Shown: one piece after another, positions 26,128-35,593 of the stretch
How the letters are laid out: each line of letters starts with the position of its first letter
Numbering within the stretch: the first letter of the stretch is position 1
NCBI RefSeq assembly: GCF_009767585.1
Contig: NZ_WSNW01000001.1
Span: 3,494,041-3,558,040, forward strand
Reading direction: 5' to 3'
DNA from: Coprobacillus cateniformis
GTDB lineage: Bacteria > Bacillota_I > Bacilli_A > Erysipelotrichales > Coprobacillaceae
Length of the DNA stretch: 64,000 nt
Position numbers and translations under genes: made by a program
Notes under the pieces: model-generated
Databases searched by the model: none
The model's input: the letters and a program-made list of their open reading frames with translations, nothing else
What the model was told of the DNA's origin: nothing

Positions 26128-26824
26128 GATCTCCATCCTTTAAAACACGAATAATCTTTTCCTGGAATGCAGCATCATCTAAATCCTCTTGTGTTATCAA
26201 AGATAGCTTGCCATTATTTAAAATAACGATTTCATCACACAAATCAACTGCCAATTCCATAATATGTGTTGAAAAAATAAGAATATGATTTTGTTTAATC
26301 CCTTTTAAAAGCTTCTTCATTTCATCAGCCACAACAACATCTAAAGATGTTAATGGTTCATCTAATAATAAAATATCTGGTTCAGCAATCAATTGAACTA
26401 ACATCTGCATTTTATTCTTCATCCCATGAGAAAAATCTTTCAATAAACGATCCCTATCCTCTTCAATAATATTAACAATATCAAAATACTCATCAATACT
26501 TTTCAAATGATGAATATCCTTTTGATTAATTTCAATAAAGAATTTCAAAAATTCTCGAGCGGTCAAGAATTCAGGAACAGTTGGAGTCGATAGAACATAA
26601 CCAATATCACTCATCGTCACTGGTCTTCTTCCTTCATCTTCAATATAAAATCTTCCCCCATCAATTTCAATATCTTGATTTATACAATTAAATAATGTTG
26701 TTTTCCCAGCACCATTTCTTCCTAAAAGCCCATATATTTTCCCTTGTTCAAAACGAAAATGAATATCCCTTAAGACCAACTTCCCTTCAAAATGTTTTTG
26801 AAGGTGCTCTATCACTAATTCCAT
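26120..26824 (-). CDS. ABC transporter ATP-binding protein
   Basis: The Met at 26824 follows AGGAGG by six bases. Walker A GRNGAGKTT, Q loop around GYVLSTPTV, signature motif FSHGMKNKMQ (degenerate form of LSGGQ, typical of EcsA/ABC-2 exporters), Walker B DILLLDEPLTSLD and switch His STHIMELA are all present. It drives the downstream permease. Residue count is about 234. Confidence 0.88.
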   Translation of the reverse strand: MELVIEHLQKHFEGKLVLRDIHFRFEQGKIYGLLGRNGAGKTTLFNCINQDIEIDGGRFYIEDEGRRPVTMSDIGYVLSTPTVPEFLTAREFLKFFIEINQKDIHHLKSIDEYFDIVNIIEEDRDRLLKDFSHGMKNKMQMLVQLIAEPDILLLDEPLTSLDVVVADEMKKLLKGIKQNHILIFSTHIMELAVDLCDEIVILNNGKLSLITQEDLDDAAFQEKIIRVLKDGDHV

Positions 26825-26839
26825 AATATTCCTCCTCAT

Positions 26840-27232
26840 GATTTTTAGTATATCATTGATAAACTTTTCTTACAACTTTAAAAAGTTATATTAATAGATA
26901 GTTCTTCAAGCAATGACATTATTTCCTTCCAAATGAAACATAACATCAAAATAGAAGAAGAGAAACTATATATTCCTGCCAAAATTAAAAGTGATGCCAG
27001 TGCAAAGTTACTTTACAAAATATTTATAATACTATGAGATATTTTCTTTCATTAACTTCATTCATAAAAAACTTCTATGATATGAAGAAATAGATATTGT
27101 ATTTATTATGAATAAAACAATGATATATCAGTTGTTCTCAAATGATCTATGAGTATTTTTAACACAAATTTTACAAGAAATAGACTTCAACTTTATATCT
27201 AGTTGATATACTACAAATACTGGAGGTACATT
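26840..27232. other. Divergent intergenic region between the ABC operon and ppx
   Basis: About 390 bases of AT-rich sequence hold the promoters of both neighbours. I see no further gene, RNA or repeat that I can support. A possible -10 (TATACT, about 27207-27212) lies 20 bases before the ppx start. Confidence 0.4.
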
Positions 27233-28120
27233 ATGAAAAAAGCAATTATAGATATTGGTTCTAATACTGTAAGATTAGTTATTTATCAACTTATGAACAA
27301 TCAATACAAACAGATTATCACACAAAAAAAGACGGTAGGATTAGTTCATTATATAGAAGATAATCAACTTATGCCTGACGGATTAAAATGTCTTACTGAA
27401 ACTTTATGCGAATTCAAGATATTGCTTGAAAATTTAAAGGTTCAAAAATCATATTATTTTGCAACAGAAGCCTTAAGAAGTATTCTCAATCAAAAGGATA
27501 TTATAAATCATCTATCACAAGAACTTAATATTCAAATAGATATTCTTTCATGTCAAGAAGAAGGTCTCTTTGATTATTATGGAATGAAACAATCCATTGA
27601 TTTTAAAGCTGGTGTTTTGATTGATATTGGTGGAGGAAGCAGTGAGGTTGTTCACTTTAATCAAAATGGTATTATCCAAAATCAATCTTTTCCACTTGGT
27701 TCTTTAAGCCTTTATAAAGAACATGTAAAGGGGATTGTTCCTACAACAAAAGAATTAAATCAAATTCATGATCATGTTAAAAAAGAGTTAAAAGATATAG
27801 ATGTCTCGCATTATTCAAAACACGCTATTGGAATAGGTGGAACCTTGAGAGCTTGTATACTTGTAGCTCGCACTGTATTAAAGAAAAACAATATACAAGA
27901 TACATTAACAAAAGAGGAAATAGATTATCTCATAAATCAATTAACTCAAAACTCAAGAAAGACAACTCAAATTATCTTAAGGATAAAACCAGATCGTATA
28001 CATACGCTTATTCCTGGACTTATTATTTTAAAAGAATTGATCCAGAATTTATCAATCCAAGACTTAACAATAGCTTATACTGGATTAAGAGAGGGATATT
28101 TTATTAAAAAAACAGAATAA
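27233..28120 (+). CDS. Ppx/GppA family phosphatase
   Basis: The start at 27233 follows GGAGG by seven bases. The N-terminus IDIGSNTVRLVIY and the second motif VLIDIGGGSSEVVHF are the two nucleotide-binding loops of the ASKHA fold, and FATEALRS and IGIGGTLRA also fit. It hydrolyses polyphosphate and/or pppGpp. With 295 residues it has only the core domains and lacks the HD-like C-terminus of long Ppx enzymes. Convergent with ribF. Confidence 0.88.
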   Translation: MKKAIIDIGSNTVRLVIYQLMNNQYKQIITQKKTVGLVHYIEDNQLMPDGLKCLTETLCEFKILLENLKVQKSYYFATEALRSILNQKDIINHLSQELNIQIDILSCQEEGLFDYYGMKQSIDFKAGVLIDIGGGSSEVVHFNQNGIIQNQSFPLGSLSLYKEHVKGIVPTTKELNQIHDHVKKELKDIDVSHYSKHAIGIGGTLRACILVARTVLKKNNIQDTLTKEEIDYLINQLTQNSRKTTQIILRIKPDRIHTLIPGLIILKELIQNLSIQDLTIAYTGLREGYFIKKTE

Positions 28121-28167
28121 TAAAAAGTATTTCAAACCATAGGACATTTGTCTTGTGGTTTAAAATA
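28116..28167 (-). terminator. Terminator overlapping the 3' end of ribF
   Basis: On the minus strand GTATTTTAAACCA pairs with TGGTTTGAAATAC, then CTTTTTATTATT. The left arm lies inside the ribF coding sequence. Confidence 0.6.
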
Positions 28168-29067
28168 CTCTCTCACTTTTTGCTTATCTTCATATAATTG
28201 TGCAATTAATTCTTCCTTTGAGGCAAATGGCTTTTCTTTACGAATTAAACAATAAAATTCTACAATCATATATTGATGATAAATATCACCATCAAAATCC
28301 AAAATATTAACTTCTAAAGATGGTTTATCCAAAGCAGTAAATGTTGGGTTATATCCAATGTTACACATTCCCATATATCCTTGTCCATGAACATACACCT
28401 TGACTATATAAACACCATGACATGGTAAAAAATATGATTGATAATCTACATTTGCAGTTGGGAACCCTATTGCATGTCCAATTCTGCGCCCTTTGATAAC
28501 TTCACCTGATACACAATATTTTCTGCCTAATAATTCATTCATTTCTTCAATATTACCTTGTTCTAAAACATGACGAATACGAGTTGAAGAAATCTTCTCA
28601 CCTTTATAAAGAACTTCTGGTATCACGCTGACATTAAATTGCTGACAAGCTTGTAAAGTCATAGTATTTCCAGCATTGTATTTTCCAAAACGGAAATCAA
28701 ACCCACAAACAATATGCTTTACATGAAGGTCAATGAGATATTGATTGATAAAATCTTCAGGACTTAAAGCCGCCACTTCTTTAGTAAATTTTACGATAAA
28801 TAAATAATCTAATCCCTCTTTCTCTAAAAGTGAAATACGATCATTCATTGATGTTAAATATTTTTCTTCTTTGATTTTTCCTAATACATAAAGTGGGTAA
28901 TGATCAAAAGTCATCAAAGCTTTTTTATATCCTTTTTGCTCACTCACTCTTTTGACTTCATTCACCAAAGCCATATGTCCAATATGCAAACCATCAAAAA
29001 AACCAATAGCACTACAAATAGGTTCCACTATATTCACTTTTTGTCCATCCAAATAAACTATTTCCAT
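28132..29067 (-). CDS. ribF: Bifunctional riboflavin kinase/FAD synthetase
   Basis: It makes FMN from riboflavin and then FAD. The N-terminal nucleotidyltransferase domain has GFFDGLHIGH and SSTRIR; the C-terminal kinase domain has GHAIGFPTANVDY and YNPTF...LEVNILDFDGDIY. Length 311 is normal. The ATG at 29067 shares one base with the truB stop (TGATG), so translation is coupled; the in-frame TTG before it is not needed. truB-ribF is a standard pairing. Confidence 0.95.
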   Translation of the reverse strand: MEIVYLDGQKVNIVEPICSAIGFFDGLHIGHMALVNEVKRVSEQKGYKKALMTFDHYPLYVLGKIKEEKYLTSMNDRISLLEKEGLDYLFIVKFTKEVAALSPEDFINQYLIDLHVKHIVCGFDFRFGKYNAGNTMTLQACQQFNVSVIPEVLYKGEKISSTRIRHVLEQGNIEEMNELLGRKYCVSGEVIKGRRIGHAIGFPTANVDYQSYFLPCHGVYIVKVYVHGQGYMGMCNIGYNPTFTALDKPSLEVNILDFDGDIYHQYMIVEFYCLIRKEKPFASKEELIAQLYEDKQKVREYFKPQDKCPMV

Positions 29068-29903
29068 CAAAACAACCCTCTTATACTTTTTAAATATCCC
29101 TGACCATTAGGTCCATATACAGCCAATACCTTGCCCTGCTTATTCACAATAACAACTTGATGATCAATATCACTTTTAATCATTTTCCCATGAATAACAA
29201 TATTCTCATCCTCAATAACATATTTATCAAAATGTTCAAATGCATCTTCTATAGATAGCATATGAAAATGCCCTGCTTCAATATCCTCTAAAGTTGAGCA
29301 GTCTTCTAAGCGAAAATGTCCAGATTGACTTCTTATTAATTTTGACATATGACCAGGATAACCTAATTTTTTAGCTATATCCACACACAAAGAACGAATA
29401 TATGTTCCTTTAGAACAACGTACTCTCAAAGTGATTTCATTTTCATCTTGTTGAAGCAATTCGATTTCATGTATGATAATATCTCTTGGTTCAATTTTAA
29501 CCTCTTCGTGATTACGTGCATATTCATAAAGTTTTTTGCCCTTCACTTTAATAGCCGAATAAATAGGAGGTATTTGCTTTTGATTTCCAACAAAAGATTG
29601 TAAAACTTCTACAACATTTTCAACACCATCATATTCCCGACTTTCAATAACAGTGCCACTTGCATCATATGTATCCGTTGCAGTTCCTAAAGAAAGTGTT
29701 GTTATGTATTCCTTTTCTTCGCTCATTAAAAACTGCAAAGCTTTTGTTGCTTTGCCAATGCATAAAACCAGCACACCTGTTGCATCTGGATCTAATGTCC
29801 CACAATGCCCCACTTTCTTTGTATGTAAAATCCTTCTTATTCTATTCACAACATCATGGCTTGTCATGCCTGAAGGTTTATGTATTAATAATATTCCATT
29901 CAT
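29067..29903 (-). CDS. truB: tRNA pseudouridine-55 synthase TruB
   Basis: It makes pseudouridine 55 in the T loop of tRNAs. The catalytic Asp is in CGTLDPDATGVL. GILLIHKPSGMTSHDVV, VGHCGTLDP and RCSKGTYIRSL are all family motifs, and a small C-terminal PUA-like tail follows. Length 278 is slightly short but normal for this group. First gene of a two-gene unit with ribF. Confidence 0.95.
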   Translation of the reverse strand: MNGILLIHKPSGMTSHDVVNRIRRILHTKKVGHCGTLDPDATGVLVLCIGKATKALQFLMSEEKEYITTLSLGTATDTYDASGTVIESREYDGVENVVEVLQSFVGNQKQIPPIYSAIKVKGKKLYEYARNHEEVKIEPRDIIIHEIELLQQDENEITLRVRCSKGTYIRSLCVDIAKKLGYPGHMSKLIRSQSGHFRLEDCSTLEDIEAGHFHMLSIEDAFEHFDKYVIEDENIVIHGKMIKSDIDHQVVIVNKQGKVLAVYGPNGQGYLKSIRGLF

Positions 29904-29929
29904 TCTATCACCAATTCATAGTATACCAT

Positions 29930-29962
29930 AAAATAAAAACAAATGGGTAAAAATACCCATTT
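29930..29962 (-). terminator. Terminator after the FKBP lipoprotein gene
   Basis: AAATGGGTA/TACCCATTT arms (29941-29949 and 29954-29962) with TGTTTTTATTTT on the minus strand; the hairpin begins at the stop codon. Confidence 0.75.
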
Positions 29963-30593
29963 ATTTCACAACTCTAAAAATATGATTGATAGCAACATCA
30001 AATGTCACTTCTTTGCCAGCTAATTCACTTGAACCATAATTGGCTGGAAACGTCACTTTTATCGTTTTTGATTCACCAGTTTTCATACCTACTAACTGTT
30101 CTTCAAAACCTTCAATATAAGTTCCTGATCCTAATTCGAGTAAGGCTCCATTTGCAGTTCCACCTTGAAATGCTGTTCCGTTTAACTTACCAACATAATC
30201 AATTTTTACAATATCACTATTTTGACTTGCAGCGTCATCAGCAGGCTGATAAATAGCATGAAGATCAATATCAAATGTCGTTTCTTTTCCAGCCAACTCA
30301 CTTGAACCATAGTTCGCTGGAAATGTCACTTTAATTGATTTAGAACTGTCTACAGCCATATCAACCAATTGTTCTTCAAAACCATCAATAAAAGTTCCTG
30401 ATCCTAATTCTAATAAAGCTCCATTTGCAGTTCCACCTTGAAATGCTGTACCATCCAACTTACCAACATAATCAATCTTCACAATATCACCATTTTTTGC
30501 TTTTGGTGAATTGGTATTATTCTTTGACGAATTCTCAGATCCACATCCAAATAAAAAACCCAAACATAAAACCAATGTCAATATTTTCTTCAT
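29961..30593 (-). CDS. Lipoprotein with two nearly identical tandem FKBP-type peptidyl-prolyl isomerase domains
   Basis: Signal peptide MKKILTLVLCLGFLFGC carries a lipobox. A short Asn/Ser linker follows, then two FKBP-like units at about residues 36-114 and 127-206. Both contain VKIDYVGKL-GTAFQGGTA, LLELGSGT-I-GFEEQL and VTFPANYGSSELAGKE. They differ at only a few positions, so the second arose by recent duplication. Single-domain versions resemble the isomerase domain of trigger factor. The likely role is folding of exported proteins at the membrane surface. It lies ten bases downstream of tyrS and is probably co-transcribed. Confidence 0.85.
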   Translation of the reverse strand: MKKILTLVLCLGFLFGCGSENSSKNNTNSPKAKNGDIVKIDYVGKLDGTAFQGGTANGALLELGSGTFIDGFEEQLVDMAVDSSKSIKVTFPANYGSSELAGKETTFDIDLHAIYQPADDAASQNSDIVKIDYVGKLNGTAFQGGTANGALLELGSGTYIEGFEEQLVGMKTGESKTIKVTFPANYGSSELAGKEVTFDVAINHIFRVVK

Positions 30594-30602
30594 ATACTTC
30601 TC

Positions 30603-31829
30603 CTATTTATGATTAATAACATAGTAATTTTTCTTACCACGTCTTATAACAGTTGCTTCTTTCCCAAAAGCATTCTCCTTCTTAATAACAAACTCTACAT
30701 CTGTCACCTTTTCACCATTAATAAGTACAGAACCACCTGTAACAAACTGACGTGCTTCGCGGTTTGATGATGCAGCACCAACTTGAACCAAAGCATTTAA
30801 AATTTTTGTATCCTCTTCCATTTCAATGCTAGGAACACCATTAAAGCATGATTGAACCTGTGCAAGTGTTAATGTTTGAATTTTTCCAGAGAACAACATC
30901 TGACTAATTTCTAAGGCTTCTTCATATGCAGCCTCATCGTGGACAAAAGTAATCACTTCTTTAGCTAACGCTTTATGAGCTTCTCTTAAATGAGGTTGCG
31001 TTTTATTTTTCTCCTCTAATTCCTCAATCTCTTCTTTTGATAAGAATGTCAAAAACTTTAAGTAATCAATAACTTTTTCATCTTCTGAGTTAATAAAGAA
31101 CTGATACATTTCATATGGAGATGTCTTTTCTCTATCTAACCAGATTGCATGACCATTGGTTTTCCCAAACTTAGTTCCATCAGACTTTGTTAATAAAGGC
31201 ATTGTAAAACCATATGCTTCTTTTCCTGATTTTTTTCTGATCAATTCAATTCCAGCAGTAATATTTCCCCACTGATCCTGTCCTGCGACCTGCATATGGC
31301 AATCTTTATTTTCATATAACCAATAAAAATCCATAGCCTGCATTATCATATAAGAAAATTCTGTATAAGTAATTCCTAAATCCAATCTTCTTTTGACAAT
31401 ATCTTTATTTAACATGTAATTCACATTAAAATATTTACCATAATCTCTTAGAAAATCAATAAAGTTTAAATCTTTAGACCAATCATAATTATTAACAACT
31501 TCAAAACCAAACAAATCTTGTGCCTGCTTTTTCAAACAATCAAAATTATGTTGAACTTGTTCTCTAGTAATCATGGGCCTCTCTGTATCAGGTTTAGGAT
31601 CTCCAATCAAACCAGTTGCACCACCAACCAGTAAAATAGGATTGTGCCCTGCATCTTTCAATCTTTTACTTATTAAAAAAGATGAAAAATGACCAATGTG
31701 TAGACTATCACCAGTAGGATCAGTTCCAATATAAAAAGTCATTCCACCATTATTTAACTTTTCCTCCACTTCTGGAGAACTCACATCCTTAATAAGTCCT
31801 CGCCATACCAATTCATCATAAATTTTCAT
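30603..31829 (-). CDS. tyrS: Tyrosyl-tRNA synthetase
   Basis: This class I synthetase has the HIGH-like motif SLHIGHFSS near residue 47 and the KMSKS-like motif KFGKTNG (about 230). A C-terminal S4 RNA-binding domain carries ASSNREARQFVTGGSVLINGEKV. The start MKIYDELVWRGL at 31829 follows AAGGAGG by five bases; the ORF also opens 15 bases earlier at a TTG, rejected. About 408 residues. Controlled by the T-box leader immediately upstream. Confidence 0.96.
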   Translation of the reverse strand: MKIYDELVWRGLIKDVSSPEVEEKLNNGGMTFYIGTDPTGDSLHIGHFSSFLISKRLKDAGHNPILLVGGATGLIGDPKPDTERPMITREQVQHNFDCLKKQAQDLFGFEVVNNYDWSKDLNFIDFLRDYGKYFNVNYMLNKDIVKRRLDLGITYTEFSYMIMQAMDFYWLYENKDCHMQVAGQDQWGNITAGIELIRKKSGKEAYGFTMPLLTKSDGTKFGKTNGHAIWLDREKTSPYEMYQFFINSEDEKVIDYLKFLTFLSKEEIEELEEKNKTQPHLREAHKALAKEVITFVHDEAAYEEALEISQMLFSGKIQTLTLAQVQSCFNGVPSIEMEEDTKILNALVQVGAASSNREARQFVTGGSVLINGEKVTDVEFVIKKENAFGKEATVIRRGKKNYYVINHK

Positions 31830-31846
31830 AATATCCTCCTTCAAAT

Positions 31847-32057
31847 AAAAAAGAGAATTCCTCCCAAAGGACGAATTCTCGCGGTACCACCTTTATTTAT
31901 GCATCAGCATACTCTCTCAATTGATAACGATGTTGCCACCGTCTAAGCTTTGCACTTAGATGCTCCAGAGTGTATTCATTATATTTATTGTCTTGTTTTC
32001 ACCAACCACAAGTTCTCTATACCAAATCAATATAACTACTTGTCTCTTTCAACGCTT
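31847..32057 (-). promoter_or_regulatory. T-box riboswitch of tyrS
   Basis: On the minus strand the apical-loop element GGTTGGTG is followed by a specifier region GAATACACT, giving codon UAC (Tyr) at 31974-31972. The conserved T-box sequence AAGGTGGTACCGCG (antiterminator, about 31893-31881) follows, then a terminator (31880-31847: GAGAATTC arms with TTTTTT). Uncharged tRNA-Tyr would stabilise the antiterminator and turn tyrS on. Confidence 0.92.
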
Positions 32058-32063
32058 ATTCAT

Positions 32064-32092
32064 ATAATATGCGATTTTACAAATGAAGTCAA
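32064..32092 (-). promoter_or_regulatory. SigA promoter of the tyrS leader
   Basis: TTGACT (32092-32087), 17-base spacer, TATTAT (32069-32064) on the minus strand. Confidence 0.7.
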
Positions 32093-32109
32093 TAAAGAAA
32101 AGCATTTCA

Positions 32110-33669
32110 TCATGAAAAAGTAAATATTTCTGCTAATTTTTCTTTAGCTTCATCTATTCTATATCGATCGACAATCATAACAACCTGATCACCAACATAG
32201 AACTGTGTATCACCATGAGGAATGATTTCATTTTTCCCACGCATTATAGAAACCAACAAACATCTTGGAGGTAATGTCAACGAAGCAACTGTTTGATTGA
32301 CAGCTATACTTCCCAAACTCACTACAAATGAAACAAGTTCCTTATTTTCAATAGATTGAACAGAATTTTTATTTTTTGTCAAACGATGTAACAAACTTTC
32401 ATATATAGGTTCGTTTCCAAGACTGTTCGCTACAATATAAGCAATAAATGATACAATAGCAATTGGTAGCAGGAGCTTTAAAGTTCCACACATTTCAGCA
32501 ATCAAAACAATACCAGTAATTGGTGCTCTTACAATTCCAGCAAAAAAACCTGCCATTGCAAAAATAACAAAATTAACAAAATAGACATCTGCAATTCCAA
32601 ATATCATAGCTATTTGACCAAATATAGCCCCAATAAGACTTCCCAGTATTAATAAAGGAAAGAATATTCCTCCTGGAGCACCAGAACCAAAACTCAAAAG
32701 AGAAAATACAAACTTAACAATTAACAAAACAACCAGAGTACTTAAAACCAATTGTTCACTATTGAGATAGTTAACCAAAACATGTCCACCACCAATAACT
32801 TGTGGCAGCCATAACCCCAATACTCCAGAAACGAATAAAGGAATAATTATTTTCTGATATGATTTTAAAACAGGAATACGATCATATAACTTTAATGATG
32901 CTATTGTCATTTTATTATAAAATACTCCTAGTAATCCAGTGACAACTCCTAGAACCAGTAACCATGCATATTGATTAAGAGGCAAGGATATTTCTAAAGT
33001 AAAATGCAGTGATGGTGATAATCCAAAAATTTGACGGCTTAGAAAATCACCTGTTAATGAAGCACACATAACTGAAACAAGTGCACTTGTTGAAAAATTT
33101 TTATGAACCTCTTCTAAAGCAAACATAATTCCAGCAAGTGGTGCATTAAATGCTGCAGATAATCCTGCAGCAGCGCCACAAGTTAACAAAAAACGTTCTT
33201 CTGTTTTGATCCGTTTAAAGAATTTTGAAACTGCCTTCCCAATCATAGCACCTAATTGAATACTAGGGCCTTCACGGCCTAATGAAAGACCACCAACAAT
33301 ACACAATGTCCCTGCAATTATTTTTGCAAATAAGACCTTATACCAGCATTGATCAATCTGTCCCTGGACTTCAGCTTCAACTTGCGGAATACCAGATCCT
33401 GAAATGTATGGCTCATACTTTAAAAACGCCGCAATAACAAGCCCTAAAATCACCAATCCCATAAACCACAGTATAGTTAATATAAAATTTCCTTTAACAA
33501 ATGAAACAATTGTAAAATAGATATCTTCAGCATTGGTTAATAATAAGCGATAAATAATTGCGATTAAGCCCGCTAATGCTCCAACAATTAACCCTTCAAA
33601 AAACAAACGACGACTCAGATGACCCCTCTCTTTTAACATATGCAGAGTCTCAGAATTACTTCTTTCCAC
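32110..33669 (-). CDS. ClC-type chloride/proton transporter with C-terminal RCK (TrkA_C-like) domain
   Basis: The protein has 519 residues and ten or more membrane helices. ClC signatures GSGIPQ (about 92) and GREGPSIQLG (about 129) are present; the Glu of GREGP is the gating glutamate and marks an exchanger or gated channel rather than the fluoride subtype. The cytoplasmic C-terminus (about 440-517, LPPRCLLVSIMRG, YVGDQVVMIVD) resembles the TrkA_C ligand domain. Start is a GTG after AAGGGG. Single gene between ccpA and the tyrS T-box. Confidence 0.88.
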   Translation of the reverse strand: MERSNSETLHMLKERGHLSRRLFFEGLIVGALAGLIAIIYRLLLTNAEDIYFTIVSFVKGNFILTILWFMGLVILGLVIAAFLKYEPYISGSGIPQVEAEVQGQIDQCWYKVLFAKIIAGTLCIVGGLSLGREGPSIQLGAMIGKAVSKFFKRIKTEERFLLTCGAAAGLSAAFNAPLAGIMFALEEVHKNFSTSALVSVMCASLTGDFLSRQIFGLSPSLHFTLEISLPLNQYAWLLVLGVVTGLLGVFYNKMTIASLKLYDRIPVLKSYQKIIIPLFVSGVLGLWLPQVIGGGHVLVNYLNSEQLVLSTLVVLLIVKFVFSLLSFGSGAPGGIFFPLLILGSLIGAIFGQIAMIFGIADVYFVNFVIFAMAGFFAGIVRAPITGIVLIAEMCGTLKLLLPIAIVSFIAYIVANSLGNEPIYESLLHRLTKNKNSVQSIENKELVSFVVSLGSIAVNQTVASLTLPPRCLLVSIMRGKNEIIPHGDTQFYVGDQVVMIVDRYRIDEAKEKLAEIFTFS

Positions 33670-33686
33670 TTTTTCCCCTTCTCTCG

Positions 33687-33718
33687 CAAAAAAACTTCTA
33701 ATTCAATAGAAGTTTTTA
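33687..33718 (-). terminator. Terminator of ccpA
   Basis: AAAACTTCTA/TAGAAGTTTT arms with a TTTTTTTG tract on the minus strand, starting at the ccpA stop codon. Confidence 0.75.
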
Positions 33719-34723
33719 TTTTGTTGTTCCTCTTGGCATCATTAAATGTTGCACTGGAACCTCTTTTGTATCAATTTCTTCTTCATTTAAAATTTTTGTT
33801 AATAAACGAACTGCTAAAGCTCCCATATCATAGACAGGCACATGAATAGAAGTTAAGGCTGGTCGACAAATTAAAGCATAACTTGTATTCATCATTCCAA
33901 TGACTTCCATATCTTCAGGAATTTGAATACCATTATCAATGGCAGCATTGACAACTGCAACAGCTTCTTTATCATATCCAGTGAAGACAACATCATGTTT
34001 ATGAGTTTTAAAATATTCTAAGAATTGCGGATAACTTTTTTCATAATGCGTAGATGTATGAATAATTTGTTTATCAGTATCAAAAGTTAGATTGTGTTCT
34101 TGGTAAGCTTGAACAATACCAGAAATCATATCATCAGTTTTAATCAGATTTTGTTTTGGGCTAACAAAAGCAATATCACTTTGACCTCTATTTAAATATT
34201 CATTGACGATATCATAAGCAATTTTTTTAGAATCCACAAAGATAGATCCCATATATTGACTTGATACACAAGCTCCAATGACAACTGATGGAATTTTATA
34301 TTTGTTTACCAATTCAATTTCCTGCTCAATTTCCTCATTATTAAATAGGATAACTCCATCAGCTCGTGATTTTACAACCTTTTCAATCACTGTTTCAATG
34401 GGATTACCATCTCCAATTTCATCAGTTGTATAAATACTTACATTGTAATCTAAGCGACGGCTTGTATCTCCTATACCACCAATCATATCTTTAACATGTG
34501 CAAATAATGACTGTGGAAAAACAATCGCAATTGTTGTTGTTTTACTTGTTGCAAGACCTCTTGCAATTTGATTTGGTTTGAAATCTAAACGTTGAATAGC
34601 GTCCATAACGCGATCACGTGTACCTGGTTTCACAACATTAGAACCATTAATTACACGTGAAACTGTTGCCAGAGAGACACCAGCCTCTCTAGCAACATCG
34701 TAAATTGTTACATTCTTTCCCAT
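33716..34723 (-). CDS. ccpA: LacI family regulator, probably catabolite control protein CcpA
   Basis: The helix-turn-helix VTIYDVAREAGVSLATVSRVINGSNVVKPGTRDRV and hinge helix PNQIARGLATSKT are of LacI type, followed by a periplasmic-binding-like effector domain; 335 residues. Position next to ytxH, ytxG and murC is the conserved place of ccpA in Bacillus. CcpA with HPr-Ser-P binds cre sites and represses catabolic genes. The effector-domain residues contacting HPr were not verified. Confidence 0.8.
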   Translation of the reverse strand: MGKNVTIYDVAREAGVSLATVSRVINGSNVVKPGTRDRVMDAIQRLDFKPNQIARGLATSKTTTIAIVFPQSLFAHVKDMIGGIGDTSRRLDYNVSIYTTDEIGDGNPIETVIEKVVKSRADGVILFNNEEIEQEIELVNKYKIPSVVIGACVSSQYMGSIFVDSKKIAYDIVNEYLNRGQSDIAFVSPKQNLIKTDDMISGIVQAYQEHNLTFDTDKQIIHTSTHYEKSYPQFLEYFKTHKHDVVFTGYDKEAVAVVNAAIDNGIQIPEDMEVIGMMNTSYALICRPALTSIHVPVYDMGALAVRLLTKILNEEEIDTKEVPVQHLMMPRGTTK

Positions 34724-34725
34724 GT

Positions 34726-35208
34726 TTAATCTTTGATTTCTTCAATCATTTCTTCTAATTTATCTTCAACATCATCGATTTCGTTTTCTAACTTTTCTAA
34801 ATCTTCATCACTTAAAGTTGCATCTAAAACCTTTGTTTTCACTTCATCAATTTTAGAATTCACTTTATCACTTAAATCATATACACTTTCTTTAACCTGC
34901 ATATATTGATCAGTCTCTTTCACTCTGTTAGCAAATTCTTCTAATTTTGTTTCCAAATCAGATAATTTTTCCTTTGTTGTTTCTTTAAATACATCCAAAT
35001 CAAATTCATCAACAGATTTTTTAACTGTTTCAATTGTTTGCCCAAGCATTGCTTCAACATCTTCTTTAGTCATATTTTTCAATTGATCATATGCCTTTAA
35101 AGATTCTCTCTTAATATCTTCTCTTAATTCACTACCTTTTTTTGGTGCTAATAATAATCCAGCAGCAGCACCAATTCCTAAACCTAAAATAAACTTACCA
35201 ATTTTCAT
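34726..35208 (-). CDS. ytxH: YtxH family protein
   Basis: The N-terminal hydrophobic, glycine-rich segment FILGLGIGAAAGLLLAPKKGSELRE is the YtxH signature. A long charged, coiled-coil-like region (about 40-160) rich in Glu, Lys and Asp follows. It is probably membrane-associated with an unknown structural or stress role. It lies two bases upstream of ccpA and 19 bases after ytxG. Confidence 0.88.
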   Translation of the reverse strand: MKIGKFILGLGIGAAAGLLLAPKKGSELREDIKRESLKAYDQLKNMTKEDVEAMLGQTIETVKKSVDEFDLDVFKETTKEKLSDLETKLEEFANRVKETDQYMQVKESVYDLSDKVNSKIDEVKTKVLDATLSDEDLEKLENEIDDVEDKLEEMIEEIKD

Positions 35209-35227
35209 CTTTTCTTCACCTTTCTTA

Positions 35228-35530
35228 TTATTTTTTTCTTCTAAACATAGAAGTTAATAACCCTAATCCAGAAAGCAATGTTGCCTTCAAACCACCTTTT
35301 GAAAAGAAGCCACTAAACAATTCAACAGGCGCATTCAACATCTCCATTTTATTATTGATATCATCTAAAATATGATTCACTTTTGTTAATGTTGTTTCTA
35401 CCATTGTCATTAAAACAGTTGCTTCCTTCACAGCACCAGACATCCTAATTAACAAGAGTCCTAAACTTATTAAAGCAAAAGCCCCAGACAAGATCAAAAT
35501 ACACATAGATACTAATTGTGCGTTTTCCAT
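35228..35530 (-). CDS. ytxG: DUF948 family protein (YtxG-like)
   Basis: This 100-residue protein has one N-terminal membrane helix (LVSMCILILSGAFALISLGLLLI), an amphipathic coil (ATVLMTMVETTLTKVNHILDDI), and a hydrophobic C-terminus ending in MFRRKK. This is the DUF948 layout. It sits between murC and ytxH as in Bacillus. Confidence 0.85.
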   Translation of the reverse strand: MENAQLVSMCILILSGAFALISLGLLLIRMSGAVKEATVLMTMVETTLTKVNHILDDINNKMEMLNAPVELFSGFFSKGGLKATLLSGLGLLTSMFRRKK

Positions 35531-35593
35531 AAATTCTCCTTTCTTTGACTTTAGTATATTATACCATAAATTTCCATTATGAGGAAGTCATTG

